A stretch of DNA of 41,609 nucleotides from Phreatobacter sp. (lineage in GTDB: Bacteria; Pseudomonadota; Alphaproteobacteria; Rhizobiales; Phreatobacteraceae). Both the position numbers and the translations under genes were made by a program. How positions within the stretch are numbered: the first letter of the stretch is position 1; every line of letters begins with the position of its first letter. The stretch covers positions 1 through 41,609 of the forward strand of contig NZ_JAUYFA010000051.1 in assembly GCF_030691135.1 (NCBI RefSeq), written 5' to 3'. Below, piece by piece: positions 8,801 through 16,208 of the stretch. Under the pieces are notes generated by a model. It did no database searches and was not told the DNA's origin. It was given only the letters and a program-made list of their open reading frames with translations.

Positions 8801-8900
8801 AGACCGATCGTCTGACCGTTCGGGTTCCGCTCGTCGGCTTCGTGCCATCGCGGGCGCCTGTCCTCGGCCAGGAAAGTCGCTGCGTCTCCTCCGCTCAGCC

Positions 8901-9608
8901 CTATTGAAGCCGGCCGGCCAGAGCCAAAAGGTACGTCTGTATTTCAGCGGCCGGCTGAGACCCGACTAGGAAGCCACAGCGCAGCGATTCTGCTCTGTAT
9001 TCTGCGAGGAAATGATCCGTGAGGACGCCCAGGCCCAAGCGCCGGGCGATCTCCTGCTCTAGTGCCAACAATCGCGGCAGGTAATTTCTCTGAAAATCAG
9101 CTGTCTCGCGATCTCTCTTGTGTTTCTCATCGCTCATGTACTGCTGGAGTTGCTCACTATATTTCTCGGGGTTTGTTCCCATTAATGCTGGCAACGGAGA
9201 CCGTCCAGCATCCCTGCGCAGATCGAACTGGAACACCTCGGTGCAGACTTCGATGATCTTCTCGCGGAGTTCGGAGGGCGATAGGCGAGGAATGGAAGCC
9301 ACAAAATCGGGAACGTCGGCCAGTCGTTCAGCCAGCTTCTCCCTGATATCCTTGAAGTGGGGCTCGTAGGAATCAAGTCTGCTTTGCAAGGCCGCCAGCG
9401 CGAACTGGTTTTCCTCCGACTTTCTTGCAGTGCGAGCACCGATGAACCATGTGATGAGGCACGCGGCAAGAGCACCCATGACAGCGCCTCGCATCGCTCC
9501 TGAAGTGACGCCCCTGTCGTACATTGCCCATATGGCCCAGATTGAGCCGAGGGACGCAGTTATCGCCGCCCCAATGGCCGAGACATTGAACCAATGACTG
9601 AGTTTCAT
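8901..9608 (-). CDS. Membrane protein with cytoplasmic helical domain, unknown function
   Basis: The protein has 235 residues from the ATG at 9608. Two hydrophobic segments (about residues 9-29 and 38-57) are followed by a charged, mostly helical region of about 175 residues (SRLDSYEPHFKDIREKLAER and onward) that could form a coiled coil. The frame is open upstream to 9881, but the extension is arginine/proline-rich shadow sequence with no good start. I recognise no family. Its lower GC and less biased codon use compared with the lysis genes suggest that it is cargo within the prophage remnant. Confidence 0.7.
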   Translation of the reverse strand: MKLSHWFNVSAIGAAITASLGSIWAIWAMYDRGVTSGAMRGAVMGALAACLITWFIGARTARKSEENQFALAALQSRLDSYEPHFKDIREKLAERLADVPDFVASIPRLSPSELREKIIEVCTEVFQFDLRRDAGRSPLPALMGTNPEKYSEQLQQYMSDEKHKRDRETADFQRNYLPRLLALEQEIARRLGLGVLTDHFLAEYRAESLRCGFLVGSQPAAEIQTYLLALAGRLQ

Positions 9609-9779
9609 CGCCAGCACCCCGTGGACGCAAAATCCTGCGACGGTAGCGTGAAAATGAACAGGCCCCGCGCTGCTCTCTCGCGCCTGGCCAACTAGACAAG
9701 CAGGAGGGAGGTCCCCGCCCTCCGGCGGATACGCCAAAGCCAGGACGGGCGGAGCAGGCGCAGGATCTATTCGGAGCCT

Positions 9780-9960
9780 GCGGTGGGGGCGGGTCGGAAA
9801 GCCGGCCCAGGGCCTCGGCCAGGAAGGCGGCAAACTGCGCCGCCATGCGCGGCGCGAAGACCCGCTCGATCTCGATGGCATCGGCGGGGATGCTGACGCC
9901 GACCACGCCGCCCCCCCCGCGGGCCGTGGCGAGCTGCACCTTGAGCGGCGGGGCTGTCAC
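9780..9960 (-). pseudogene. Phage small gene B, degenerate copy
   Basis: It starts with GTG at 9960, overlapping the stop of the upstream gene-A copy (GTGA). The first 55 codons look genuine (TAPPLKVQLATARGG, then IEIERVFAPRMAAQFAAFLAE). After 'GRLSDPPPP' the frame runs on through low-quality sequence and into DNA that codes for the 8901-9608 protein in another frame. The natural stop is therefore probably lost through a frameshift or junction. A much shorter relic of the same gene follows the second gene-A copy at 12198-12242. Confidence 0.55.
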
Positions 9961-10106
9961 CGCGTCGGCACCCCGGTCTTGGCCGTGAAGGCGATCTGAA
10001 AGCTGATCCAGAGGATGCCCCGAAGCCCGGCCATCACAGCCAGGATGGCAACACCACCAACCTTGGCGGCACCGCCATCGAAGGCCTTGCGCCAGCGTCG
10101 GATGAA
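9957..10106 (-). pseudogene. Phage small membrane gene A, 5'-truncated copy
   Basis: The last 49 codons (FIRRWRKAFDGGAAKVGG, ending TAKTGVPTR) match the C-terminal half of the intact gene at 12239-12544 (FIRKWRRAVEGAAAKVGG, ending TAKTGVPTR) residue by residue, including the single membrane segment. The N-terminal half of the intact gene, with its LEKLIEKACEKAV helix, is missing. The frame is open upstream to 10178 but unrelated. This is a broken paralogue. Confidence 0.7.
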
Positions 10107-10372
10107 CCCGCACCCGAATATCCCCCGACAGAGCCCTCGCCAAGCCTGCCGGCCTCTCAACCGGCGGACAGTCTGCATCAGCCCTATGGCGAACTGGGAG
10201 TTTCTGACGATTCAGTCCGCTAGAAATCTGCCTTCAGCAACGAGGCAGATCGCGAACTTGCACACGACGTCCCAGTGCGTAGATTAGAAGTCGCGACCGG
10301 GGCTCCTCAATCCTAAACCCCGGCCTCAAACCCGAGGGATCACCCCGCCTTAAACGAAGTTCGAAAGGCAAA

Positions 10373-11137
10373 ATGATGTTTTCCCGGAGACTGAATGCTA
10401 ATAAATGGCTGAGAGGGTCTCTGTTATTTATTGTATTCGCTTCTTGTATATCAATTTCACTATTTCCTGCATTTGCACAGAGTACGGATTTCGCACGAAA
10501 GACATTGCTAACGCCAATTTCTTCATTTGGGGGAATCAGGACCTACGTTCACTGGAATGAGCAAACGTGTGCGAGATCTATTGATATATATGCATATGTT
10601 TACTCCAAGAAAATCGCAGAAACAATAATCTCTGATGAAACCCTGCGAACAGCATTCGCTCCAATCTTTATTTATGGACCACGCGTAGGCCGCGATGGGG
10701 CTTTCGGATGTGAGTTTAAGTGGCGTGACTTTGATGAGAGAAGAAATATTTCTTCTTTAAACATGCTAGAAATAAATCTTCATTTATACTACAGTACGAC
10801 AAGTCTTATCAGAGCGAAATTATCTCGTCGCATGGGCGCCAATAGAAACGTCCTAAGTGTTGTAGATAGCAGCACTGTTCGAGAAGGGCAGCGTCCGTTC
10901 CGGTCCCTTTTGAGTGAAAGTCCATTGAAAGATGCGGCGCTTCCAGCTTTGGAGCTGCTTTGGAGCCAAGGATCAATAAACAATGGGAATCGAGAACGTG
11001 GCTTGCAAATGATCAGAGACCTTGGGCCTTCCTTCGTGCATTTTCTAACGCAAATTGAAAATCCACTTGTTCACATGGAAGACATAGAGGCCGCACGGCA
11101 GTTTCCGTTTCTCCTAAACTTGGCGTATTTAGATTGA
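10373..11137 (+). CDS. Exported hypothetical protein, AT-rich cargo gene 1
   Basis: The protein has 254 residues, starting at two consecutive ATGs (10373, 10376). It has a signal peptide: a basic start (RRLNANKWLRG), a long hydrophobic core and a likely cleavage after FPAFAQ. No domain is recognised. The mature protein is basic and mixed alpha/beta by appearance, with three cysteines. It is clearly AT-richer than everything around it, with A/T-ending codons, so it was acquired from a different background. The next gene starts 6 bp after its stop, so the two form an operon. They lie between two copies of the phage small-gene pair, in the place where phages often carry morons. Confidence 0.75.
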   Translation: MMFSRRLNANKWLRGSLLFIVFASCISISLFPAFAQSTDFARKTLLTPISSFGGIRTYVHWNEQTCARSIDIYAYVYSKKIAETIISDETLRTAFAPIFIYGPRVGRDGAFGCEFKWRDFDERRNISSLNMLEINLHLYYSTTSLIRAKLSRRMGANRNVLSVVDSSTVREGQRPFRSLLSESPLKDAALPALELLWSQGSINNGNRERGLQMIRDLGPSFVHFLTQIENPLVHMEDIEAARQFPFLLNLAYLD

Positions 11138-11143
11138 AGAAAG

Positions 11144-11989
11144 ATGCTCGGGAGAAAGAAAATGCAAAGGGGCGGCTTTTTTTCAGTCTTTATCATCTGG
11201 TCCTTTCTAAGCCTTCACGGGTTGGTGGGTGAAACAAAAGCCCAAACCGGAATCGTGACGTCGCCGTCGAGTCAGGCTGCAAGAGAGCAGTTCGTCGAGA
11301 AATTCAGGCCTGAAATTCCATTGGATCGTCAAGGCGAGTTGCTTGCGGACTTACGGAGATGGGCTCGTGCGGGAGATAGTGAATCTCAGTTTATGCTTGG
11401 GGTTGTGCTGAAGAAGCACGGGGCGGATGCTCAGAGCCGACAAGAATCAACGAGCTGGCTTGCTCGTGCGGGCGAACAAGAGCATCCTGAGGCTCGCGTC
11501 GAGTTGGCCTTGTCGATTATCGCGGGTCTTGTTCAAGCACCCACGAGCTCGTTCGCGCGGTCTCTCCTAGAGAATTCCCGTAGCCATACGGGCCGAGCTC
11601 AGCTCGCCCTTGGGATCATGGCATTGGAGCGCGCACGCACAGTAACGGGGTCAGCGCTCCTTCGCGATTCTGCTTACACTTATGCTGTTCGCTTGTTTGA
11701 CCAGGCTGGGAATGGGTCTGACCAGACACTGAAGCCGATATCAGTGGACTTCATCCGTCGGGCACAACAAGAGAAGGCTGCTGCCGAACGGGCCGATAGG
11801 GATATGATGATCGCAATTATTGCGGGCGTCGCCGCTGCGGTGATTTTAGCACCTCGCAGTCGAGGCGCTTCCAGTTCACAATCGGGCTATCGAGGACCGG
11901 ACCCGTGCGCTCAAGCACGAATGTGGGTTCAAGCTGACCGTAGTTATGCACCTGTGGTAGGCCTTTTTGGCTGTAATCCATACTGGTGA
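11144..11989 (+). CDS. Sel1-repeat-like membrane-anchored or exported protein, cargo gene 2
   Basis: The protein has 281 residues. The ATG at 11144 has GAAGAAAG immediately upstream. The N-terminus has a signal or anchor segment (FFSVFIIWSFLSLHGLVG). Residues about 70-190 carry Sel1/TPR-like helix pairs (ARAGDSESQFMLGVVLKKHG, WLARAGEQEHPEARVELAL), a scaffold for protein contacts. A second hydrophobic segment (MMIAIIAGVAAAVILAP) lies near residue 230. The tail contains two cysteines (PDPCAQARMW, FGCNPYW). It follows the AT-rich gene at 10373-11137 in one operon, with an intrinsic terminator behind it. Function is unknown. The pair may act in the envelope of the host. Confidence 0.75.
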   Translation: MLGRKKMQRGGFFSVFIIWSFLSLHGLVGETKAQTGIVTSPSSQAAREQFVEKFRPEIPLDRQGELLADLRRWARAGDSESQFMLGVVLKKHGADAQSRQESTSWLARAGEQEHPEARVELALSIIAGLVQAPTSSFARSLLENSRSHTGRAQLALGIMALERARTVTGSALLRDSAYTYAVRLFDQAGNGSDQTLKPISVDFIRRAQQEKAAAERADRDMMIAIIAGVAAAVILAPRSRGASSSQSGYRGPDPCAQARMWVQADRSYAPVVGLFGCNPYW

Positions 11990-12014
11990 TATTGCCCTGC
12001 CGCAGCGTTTGGTA

Positions 12015-12060
12015 GAGGCCACCCAGATGATCCCATTTTCAGATGGCGGCCTTTTGTTTT
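12015..12060 (+). terminator. Intrinsic terminator after the cargo operon
   Basis: An inverted pair GGCCACC ... GGCGGCC (one mismatch, loop about 24 nt) is followed by TTTTGTTTT, 26 bp after the stop at 11989. It fits the end of the 10373-11989 operon. The loop is long, so the fold is plausible rather than certain. Confidence 0.55.
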
Positions 12061-12197
12061 GCGCTCGTAAATGCAGGACTATCGAAGACATCCCCCGTCC
12101 CGGGCCATGTGTTAGACCCGCCCGAGAGGGCCATCACAATCGAGGGAACGAACTCAAGGCAAGATAACAACCTGGACAACGTCTCCAGCCACAAGGG

Positions 12198-12242
12198 TTA
12201 GCGGGCCGCGGCGAACTGCACCTTGTGGGGCCCGGCCTTCAC
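12198..12242 (-). pseudogene. Phage small gene B, 14-codon relic
   Basis: A GTG at 12242 overlaps the stop of gene A as GTGA, exactly as in the other copy at 9957-9960. The codons read V-K-A-G-P-H-K-V-Q-F-A-A-A-R followed by TAA. They align with V-T-A-P-P-L-K-V-Q-L-A-T-A-R of the longer copy, which continues. The stop right after this conserved start indicates truncation. Confidence 0.5.
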
Positions 12243-12544
12243 CGCGTCGGCACGCCGGTCTTGGCCGTGACGGCAAGCTGGAAGCCGAGCCACAGGATGC
12301 CGAGCGCGCCGGCCACGATGGCGAGGATGATGGCCCCGCCCACCTTCGCCGCCGCGCCCTCGACGGCCCGCCGCCACTTGCGGATGAACATGAAATCCGC
12401 CCGCGCCTCGTCGACCAGTTGCGGCTCGTCATTGCGAAGCCCGAGGTCATGGAAAGCCCGCTGCACGGCCTTTTCGCAGGCCTTCTCGATCAGCTTTTCG
12501 AGCTCGTCGCAGCACAGGGTGACGACACGATCCTTGCCCGTCAT
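12239..12544 (-). CDS. Phage small membrane protein A
   Basis: The protein has 101 residues. An N-terminal amphipathic helix (CDELEKLIEKACEKAVQRAF) is followed by a basic stretch (FIRKWRR) and one membrane segment (GGAIILAIVAGALGILWLGF), ending TAKTGVPTR. It is the last intact gene of the lysis cassette and starts just downstream of the outer-membrane spanin stop at 12546, so the genes are probably co-transcribed. A holin- or lysis-regulator-like role is possible from position and topology only. A broken paralogue lies at 9957-10106. Confidence 0.75.
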   Translation of the reverse strand: MTGKDRVVTLCCDELEKLIEKACEKAVQRAFHDLGLRNDEPQLVDEARADFMFIRKWRRAVEGAAAKVGGAIILAIVAGALGILWLGFQLAVTAKTGVPTR

Positions 12545-12545
12545 G

Positions 12546-12767
12546 TCAGCCTCCCTGCGGGGCCTGCCAGCCGCAGGCGGCTTGGCCGGAGCGGTTATGG
12601 GCCGTCACCTCGCGGCGGGTCTGCGGCGTGTCCTGGACGCTGGAGGTGATGGGCCGGAAGATCCGGCACTCACCTGTCACCGTCGCGGGTCCAGCCGTCG
12701 CGCAGGCACTGAGGCTCATGGCGAGCACAGGCAAGATCATGAGCCTCACGGGCTTTGCGAGCGGCAT
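12546..12767 (-). CDS. Rz1-like outer-membrane spanin lipoprotein
   Basis: The product is 73 residues. The start at 12767 is fixed by a perfect AGGAGG 7 nt upstream. A short signal ends in a lipobox (MSLSAC, Cys about residue 21), giving a small periplasmic lipoprotein. Its first 98 bp lie inside the 3' end of the inner-membrane spanin gene in a different frame, the classical Rz/Rz1 arrangement. With its partner it would fuse inner and outer membranes at the last step of phage lysis. The mature part is not proline-rich as in lambda, so the assignment rests on lipobox, size and overlap. Confidence 0.75.
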   Translation of the reverse strand: MPLAKPVRLMILPVLAMSLSACATAGPATVTGECRIFRPITSSVQDTPQTRREVTAHNRSGQAACGWQAPQGG

Positions 12768-12927
12768 CGGACGCCTCCTGATTGGTCCGGTTGACATCGG
12801 AGAGCACTTCACGCCTGCCCTCATTTTTCACGCCCTCGCGGACCTGCCAGACGGCAAGGCCAGCAAGGAGGACGAGACCGCCGATCCCGGCAGCCTTCCA
12901 TGGGAAAGGGATCAGGGACCACATCAC
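12670..12927 (-). CDS. Rz-like inner-membrane spanin
   Basis: The protein has 85 residues. One N-terminal membrane anchor (AAGIGGLVLLAGLAVWQV) is followed by a charged helical periplasmic region (RREVLSDVNRTNQEASDAAR) with two cysteines near the end (LACARHEPQC). Size, topology and the overlapping lipoprotein gene identify it as the i-spanin of a two-component spanin system. The ATG overlaps the muramidase stop by 4 bp (ATGA), so translation is probably coupled. It is short for the class, as in many alphaproteobacterial prophages. Confidence 0.75.
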   Translation of the reverse strand: MMWSLIPFPWKAAGIGGLVLLAGLAVWQVREGVKNEGRREVLSDVNRTNQEASDAARKAREAHDLACARHEPQCLRDGWTRDGDR

Positions 12928-13784
12928 GCGGCCTCCTCATCCATCCGGCGCTTGCGCCAGAACCAGATGGCCGCGGCGATCGCCACCAGCGCCACCAGCG
13001 CCAGCGTGACCGGGTTCATCAGCGCCTCGGCAAGGCCCGTCGCGGTGTCGGAGGCTTCCTTCACCTGCTTGCCGATTTCGGCAGCGGCGGTGACGGAGGC
13101 GATGGCCCCGCCGGCCACCGCCGCATTGCCTTCCTTCGAGGTCGCCATGGTCCGCGCCGGCGCCTCGGCCTGCGCCTCGCGGGCGACGGGCGGCGCCGGC
13201 CGCGCCTCCCATTTGCGCCAGGCGGCGCGGATCTTGGTGTGGTAGCCGTCGCGGGCGAAGCCGGCGCCATTGTATCGGCGCGCAAAGGTCTCGGCCTCGC
13301 CGCGCTTGAGCGCGCCGATCAGGCCCCATTTGCGAATGAGCGCCCCCATCGCGCGCAGCTGCTCGGTCTCCGAGCGCATGGCCGCCTCGACCATGGCCTG
13401 CGCCGACCGGTAGCCGGCATCGGCGAAGTTGAAGCCCATGATCTGCCCGCGCCCCCAGGAGGCGGATTCCAGCGCCGCGACCGGGTCGATCTCATAGGCG
13501 ATGGCGAGGCGCGGATAGCTGTCGGCGGGATATTCGCCGCGCCCGGGCCGGTTCTTCTGCGCCACGCCGCGGCGAACGGCCTCGTCGCGCCTGTTGGCCC
13601 GCACGCGCTTGTAGAAATGGTGCGGCTCGAACAGCATGGCCGGCCGGCCCTGGCGGTCATAGGGGCCGCGGGGCGCCTCGATCTCGACCACGCCGCGCAG
13701 CCGGGCATAGGGCACACCCAGCTCGGCCGCGATGACGGCGATCGAGGCCTCGGTGGCGCGGATGGCTTCACCCTGGAAGTTCAT
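12924..13784 (-). CDS. Phage endolysin, N-acetylmuramidase family (DUF3380-like) with C-terminal anchor
   Basis: The enzyme has 286 residues and should cleave peptidoglycan glycan chains during lysis. Residues about 1-190 match the N-acetylmuramidase (PF11860) pattern: a helical start followed by VVEIEAPRG with candidate catalytic Glu34/Glu36, then 'PAMLFEPHHFYK', 'SYPRLAIAYEIDP', 'ASWGRGQIMGFN' and 'FARRYNG'. After an alanine-rich linker the C-terminus has a membrane segment (TLALVALVAIAAAIWFW) and a basic tail. A C-terminal anchor is unusual for a soluble endolysin and may tether it to the inner membrane. Its start overlaps the stop of the 49-residue membrane protein (ATGA), and its stop overlaps the Rz-like start. 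Confidence 0.9.
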   Translation of the reverse strand: MNFQGEAIRATEASIAVIAAELGVPYARLRGVVEIEAPRGPYDRQGRPAMLFEPHHFYKRVRANRRDEAVRRGVAQKNRPGRGEYPADSYPRLAIAYEIDPVAALESASWGRGQIMGFNFADAGYRSAQAMVEAAMRSETEQLRAMGALIRKWGLIGALKRGEAETFARRYNGAGFARDGYHTKIRAAWRKWEARPAPPVAREAQAEAPARTMATSKEGNAAVAGGAIASVTAAAEIGKQVKEASDTATGLAEALMNPVTLALVALVAIAAAIWFWRKRRMDEEAA

Positions 13785-13930
13785 GCCCGGTCCTTTCCCG
13801 TTATGGTTAGGCGGAGGAAATCGACGGCGAACACCGCCAGCCCGGCGCCCATGGCGAGGCCGGCGAAGACGACAAGCGCCATCAGCGGCGGCTCGGTGAC
13901 GAGCGCCTGGGTGATGTCGAGGGGCGGCAT
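13781..13930 (-). CDS. Small one-TM holin-like protein
   Basis: The product is 49 residues starting at 13930, 4 bp after the stop of the preceding broken phage gene. It is a short polar start (PPLDITQALVTE), one membrane segment (PPLMALVVFAGLAMGAGLAVF) and a charged tail (RLTITGKDRA). It overlaps the endolysin start by 4 bp (ATGA), the usual position of a holin or antiholin. Assignment as holin is by context only. Confidence 0.6.
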   Translation of the reverse strand: MPPLDITQALVTEPPLMALVVFAGLAMGAGLAVFAVDFLRLTITGKDRA

Positions 13931-13934
13931 CGGG

Positions 13935-14168
13935 TCACGCCGGCCAGGCGATCGCCGGCAGCTCGGCGACGAAGGCGGCGACCGTCGGCAGCGGCCGTTC
14001 GCCGGCCTGCACCTTGGCCAGCTCGGCATAGGCGTAGGTCCAGACAGCGGTGCGCCAGGCCTTGGCAGCGGCGCCCTCGGCGCCGAAAACCGGGTCGCCG
14101 TCATAGCTGGCGGCCGACAGGATGCTGGAATAGCCGCGCCCGGAGACGACGACGACGAGGCGCGGCTT
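13935..14168 (-). pseudogene. Phage gene, C-terminal fragment at deletion junction
   Basis: The downstream part of the frame looks genuine (YSSILSAASYDGDPVFGAEG, then WRTAVWTYAYAELAKV, ending ELPAIAWPA) and continues directly into the lysis cassette. Upstream of about 14168 the same frame is simply the antisense of integrase codons. The N-terminus of this phage protein has therefore been lost at the same point where the integrase loses its own start. The function of the original gene is unknown. Confidence 0.6.
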
Positions 14169-15224
14169 GACGCCTGCCGCCGCTACAATGCCGAGGCGCT
14201 GGAATGGCTCTGCGGTGATACCGAGCGCTCGTCGAAGCCCGTCTTCGACGGCACGATCGGCTCGGTAGCGCGCCTGTTCCAGACCCACCCGCAGAGCCCC
14301 TACGCAACGAAGCGGCGGGCCACCCAGATCTTCTACGACCGCTACATCCGGAAGCTCGCCTATGTGGCGAAGCGCCGGATCGACAGCATCGACGGCCTGG
14401 ATGTCCAGCGCTGGTATGAGAAGTGGTCAGAGCCCAAGACGCCTGGCGCGCCAAAGCGCCTGCGCGAGGGAAAGGGCTGCATCCAGACCCTGCGTCGCGT
14501 CGTCTCCTTCGCCGTGACCCTCCGGTTGAAGGGGGCCACGGATCTCGCCGCGGTCCTCGCCGAAATGCGCTTTGAGACGCCGCCGGCTCGGACCTCGGCC
14601 TTTAGCGCCGAGCACCTCGCGGCGCTTGTGCCTGCCGCCCTTGCCGCTGGCCGGCCCTCGCTGGCCCTTGCCGTCGCGCTGCAGTTCGAGACCATGCTGC
14701 GGCAGAAGGACGTGATCGGCGAATGGGTGCCGGCGACGGAAGAGGGTGGCATCACCCGACCAGGTCTTCGCGGCCTCACCTGGCGCTCACAATGGGCATT
14801 GGACTGGACCCAGATCGATCGCGAACTGGTCATGCGCAAGCCGACGTCGAAGTCGAACGGCAAGCGCGTCGCCGTCCATGACCTGAAGCTGATGCCGACA
14901 ACGTTTGCCCTGATCGCCGCCATCCCACGCGAGCAGAGAATTGGGCCGGTCGTGGCCGACGAAGAGACCGGCCAGCCCTACTTAAGAGAGCGCTTCGTCA
15001 GGCAGTTCCGCGCGATTGCCGACGCCGCGGGCATTCCGGCGGGCGTCTGGAATATGGACTCCCGCGCCGGCGCCCTCACCGAGGCACGCGAGGCTGGTGT
15101 CGTGGTCGATGACCTCATGCCTGCAGCGACGCATAACGAACGACGGACAACGCTGGGCTATGTGCGGAACGACCTCCCGGCGACGCAGCGCGTAGCCAGA
15201 GCCCGATTTGGCGACCAGAACTAG
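14166..15224 (+). pseudogene. Tyrosine-family phage integrase, 5'-truncated
   Basis: From about 14166 the plus frame reads as a genuine integrase (LDACRRYNAEALEWLCGD, then a SAM-like core-binding domain, then the catalytic domain). Catalytic candidates are Arg in 'FETMLRQKDV', Arg in 'NMDSRAGALTEA', His in 'AATHNERR' and Tyr in 'TLGYVRND'. About 350 codons remain. The N-terminal arm-binding part and the start codon are missing: in frame with 'LDACRR' there is only antisense of a lysis-side gene. The integrase ends 72 bp from the 3' end of tRNA-Phe, the usual attachment layout. The remnant may still be translated from internal starts but is unlikely to be a normal integrase. Confidence 0.75.
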
Positions 15225-15296
15225 GCGTGATCAAGTGTTTCCAACGCTATTTCCAACGCCGTCCAACACACGATGCGCTAAGTGTTTGAAAAAAAA

Positions 15297-15372
15297 TGGT
15301 GCCCGGGGACGGAGTCGAACCGCCGACACTGCGATTTTCAGTCGCATGCTCTACCAGCTGAGCTACCCGGGC
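15297..15372 (-). tRNA. tRNA-Phe (GAA)
   Basis: The reverse strand folds as a complete cloverleaf of 76 nt with the CCA encoded. The acceptor stem is GCCCGGG/CCCGGGC. The D arm contains AGCTCAGCTGGTAGAGC. The anticodon stem-loop is GCGACTGAAAATCGC with anticodon GAA. The T arm contains GGTTCGACTCC. Its 3' end points toward the integrase remnant, so it is the likely phage attachment site. Confidence 0.97.
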
Positions 15373-15513
15373 GACCGCAGCATGTGACCGTCTCACGACG
15401 ATCAGCAGCAGTGCGGGCCGGCTTATAGAGGCTCCCGCGGGGGCTGTCCACCCTCTCCCTGCCGGGTGATCCACAGGCCCGGCGCGGCGGCAGCGGGAGG
15501 CTGTTGCGGGCCG

Positions 15514-15549
15514 CAAGAAAAAGCCCCGACGGCGAGGCCATCGGGGCGA
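15514..15549 (-). terminator. Intrinsic terminator after the L,D-transpeptidase gene
   Basis: On the minus strand a GCCCCGA ... TCGGGGC stem with an 11-nt loop is followed by TTTTTCTT. It lies 38 bp past the stop at 15587 and should end the 16535-15587 transcription unit before tRNA-Phe. Confidence 0.8.
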
Positions 15550-15586
15550 GGTGGAGGTCATGCGGGATGCACGGCAGGAGAGGAGT

Positions 15587-16174
15587 TCAGCGCAGGACGA
15601 CGACCCGCGTGCCGACGCGGACGCGGTCGTAGAGGTCGACGACATCCTCGTTGAGCATGCGGATGCAGCCGGAGGAGACGGCCTGGCCGATCGTGTGCGG
15701 CTCGTTGGAGCCGTGGATGCGATAGAGCGAGGAGCCCAGATAGAGGGCGCGGGCGCCGAGCGGGTTGTCCGGACCACCGGCCATGAAGCGCGGAAGGTCG
15801 GGGCGACGCTGCAGCATCTGCACGGGCGGGCGCCAGTCCGGCCATTCCTGCTTGCGGGTGATGGTGGGGCTGCCGGCCCATTCGAAACCGGGGCGGCCGA
15901 CGCCGATGCCGTAGCGCATGGCGCGGCCGTCGGCGAGGACGAGATAGAGGCGGCGCTCGGCGGTGTTGACCACCACGGTACCGGGCGCATAGGCGCCCTG
16001 GAAGGCGACGATCTCGCGCGGGATTGCGGGGGCGCGGGCCGTCGCGGCATGGGGCCGGGCGATCAGCGGCTCGCGGGTGTCGGGATCGAACATGATCGTC
16101 TGGGCGAAGGGATTGGCGGAGGCGGCCGAGGCGGCGAGCGACAGGGCGGCGGCGAGGACGAGGCGGCGGTTCAT
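15587..16174 (-). CDS. L,D-transpeptidase (YkuD domain)
   Basis: The protein has 195 residues with a Sec signal peptide (MNRRLVLAAALSLAASAASA), which fixes the start at 16174. The YkuD domain spans about residues 65-193 and has the signature HGSNEPHTIGQAVSSGCIRM, with catalytic His154 and nucleophile Cys170. These enzymes make 3-3 peptidoglycan crosslinks or attach proteins to peptidoglycan in the periplasm. The short single-domain form is common and multi-copy in Rhizobiales. It follows the small membrane protein gene at 16209-16535 by 34 bp and ends at a clear terminator. Confidence 0.95.
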   Translation of the reverse strand: MNRRLVLAAALSLAASAASANPFAQTIMFDPDTREPLIARPHAATARAPAIPREIVAFQGAYAPGTVVVNTAERRLYLVLADGRAMRYGIGVGRPGFEWAGSPTITRKQEWPDWRPPVQMLQRRPDLPRFMAGGPDNPLGARALYLGSSLYRIHGSNEPHTIGQAVSSGCIRMLNEDVVDLYDRVRVGTRVVVLR

Positions 16175-16208
16175 GGCGGGCTCCGGACGGGCGGGAGAGT
16201 TGAGTGGA

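Larger units (their letters stand above)
7354..15224. mobile_element. Degraded prophage adjacent to tRNA-Phe
   Basis: The stretch contains a phage-type adenine methylase, a lysis cassette (holin-like protein, muramidase, spanin pair), several small phage-like membrane proteins in intact and broken copies, and a tyrosine integrase reading toward a tRNA-Phe 3' end 72 bp away. No capsid, portal, terminase, tail or repressor gene is present, so it cannot make particles. The integrase lacks its 5' end and abuts the C-terminal stub of a lysis-side gene read from the other strand, which marks an internal deletion near 14166. The right border at the tRNA is well supported. The left border is uncertain, and no second copy of the tRNA 3' end was found in the window. 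Confidence 0.75.

Noticed and set aside
9906-9920. Run of eight G on the minus strand in the degenerate gene B, a possible phase-variation tract
   Set aside because: It lies in a broken gene, and the frame stays intact across it and reads as plausible protein on both sides. Nothing suggests switching.
12900-14165. First 420 codons of the plus-strand frame that leads into the integrase
   Set aside because: They are antisense to the muramidase, the holin-like protein and a phage fragment. Only the part from about 14166 reads as integrase.
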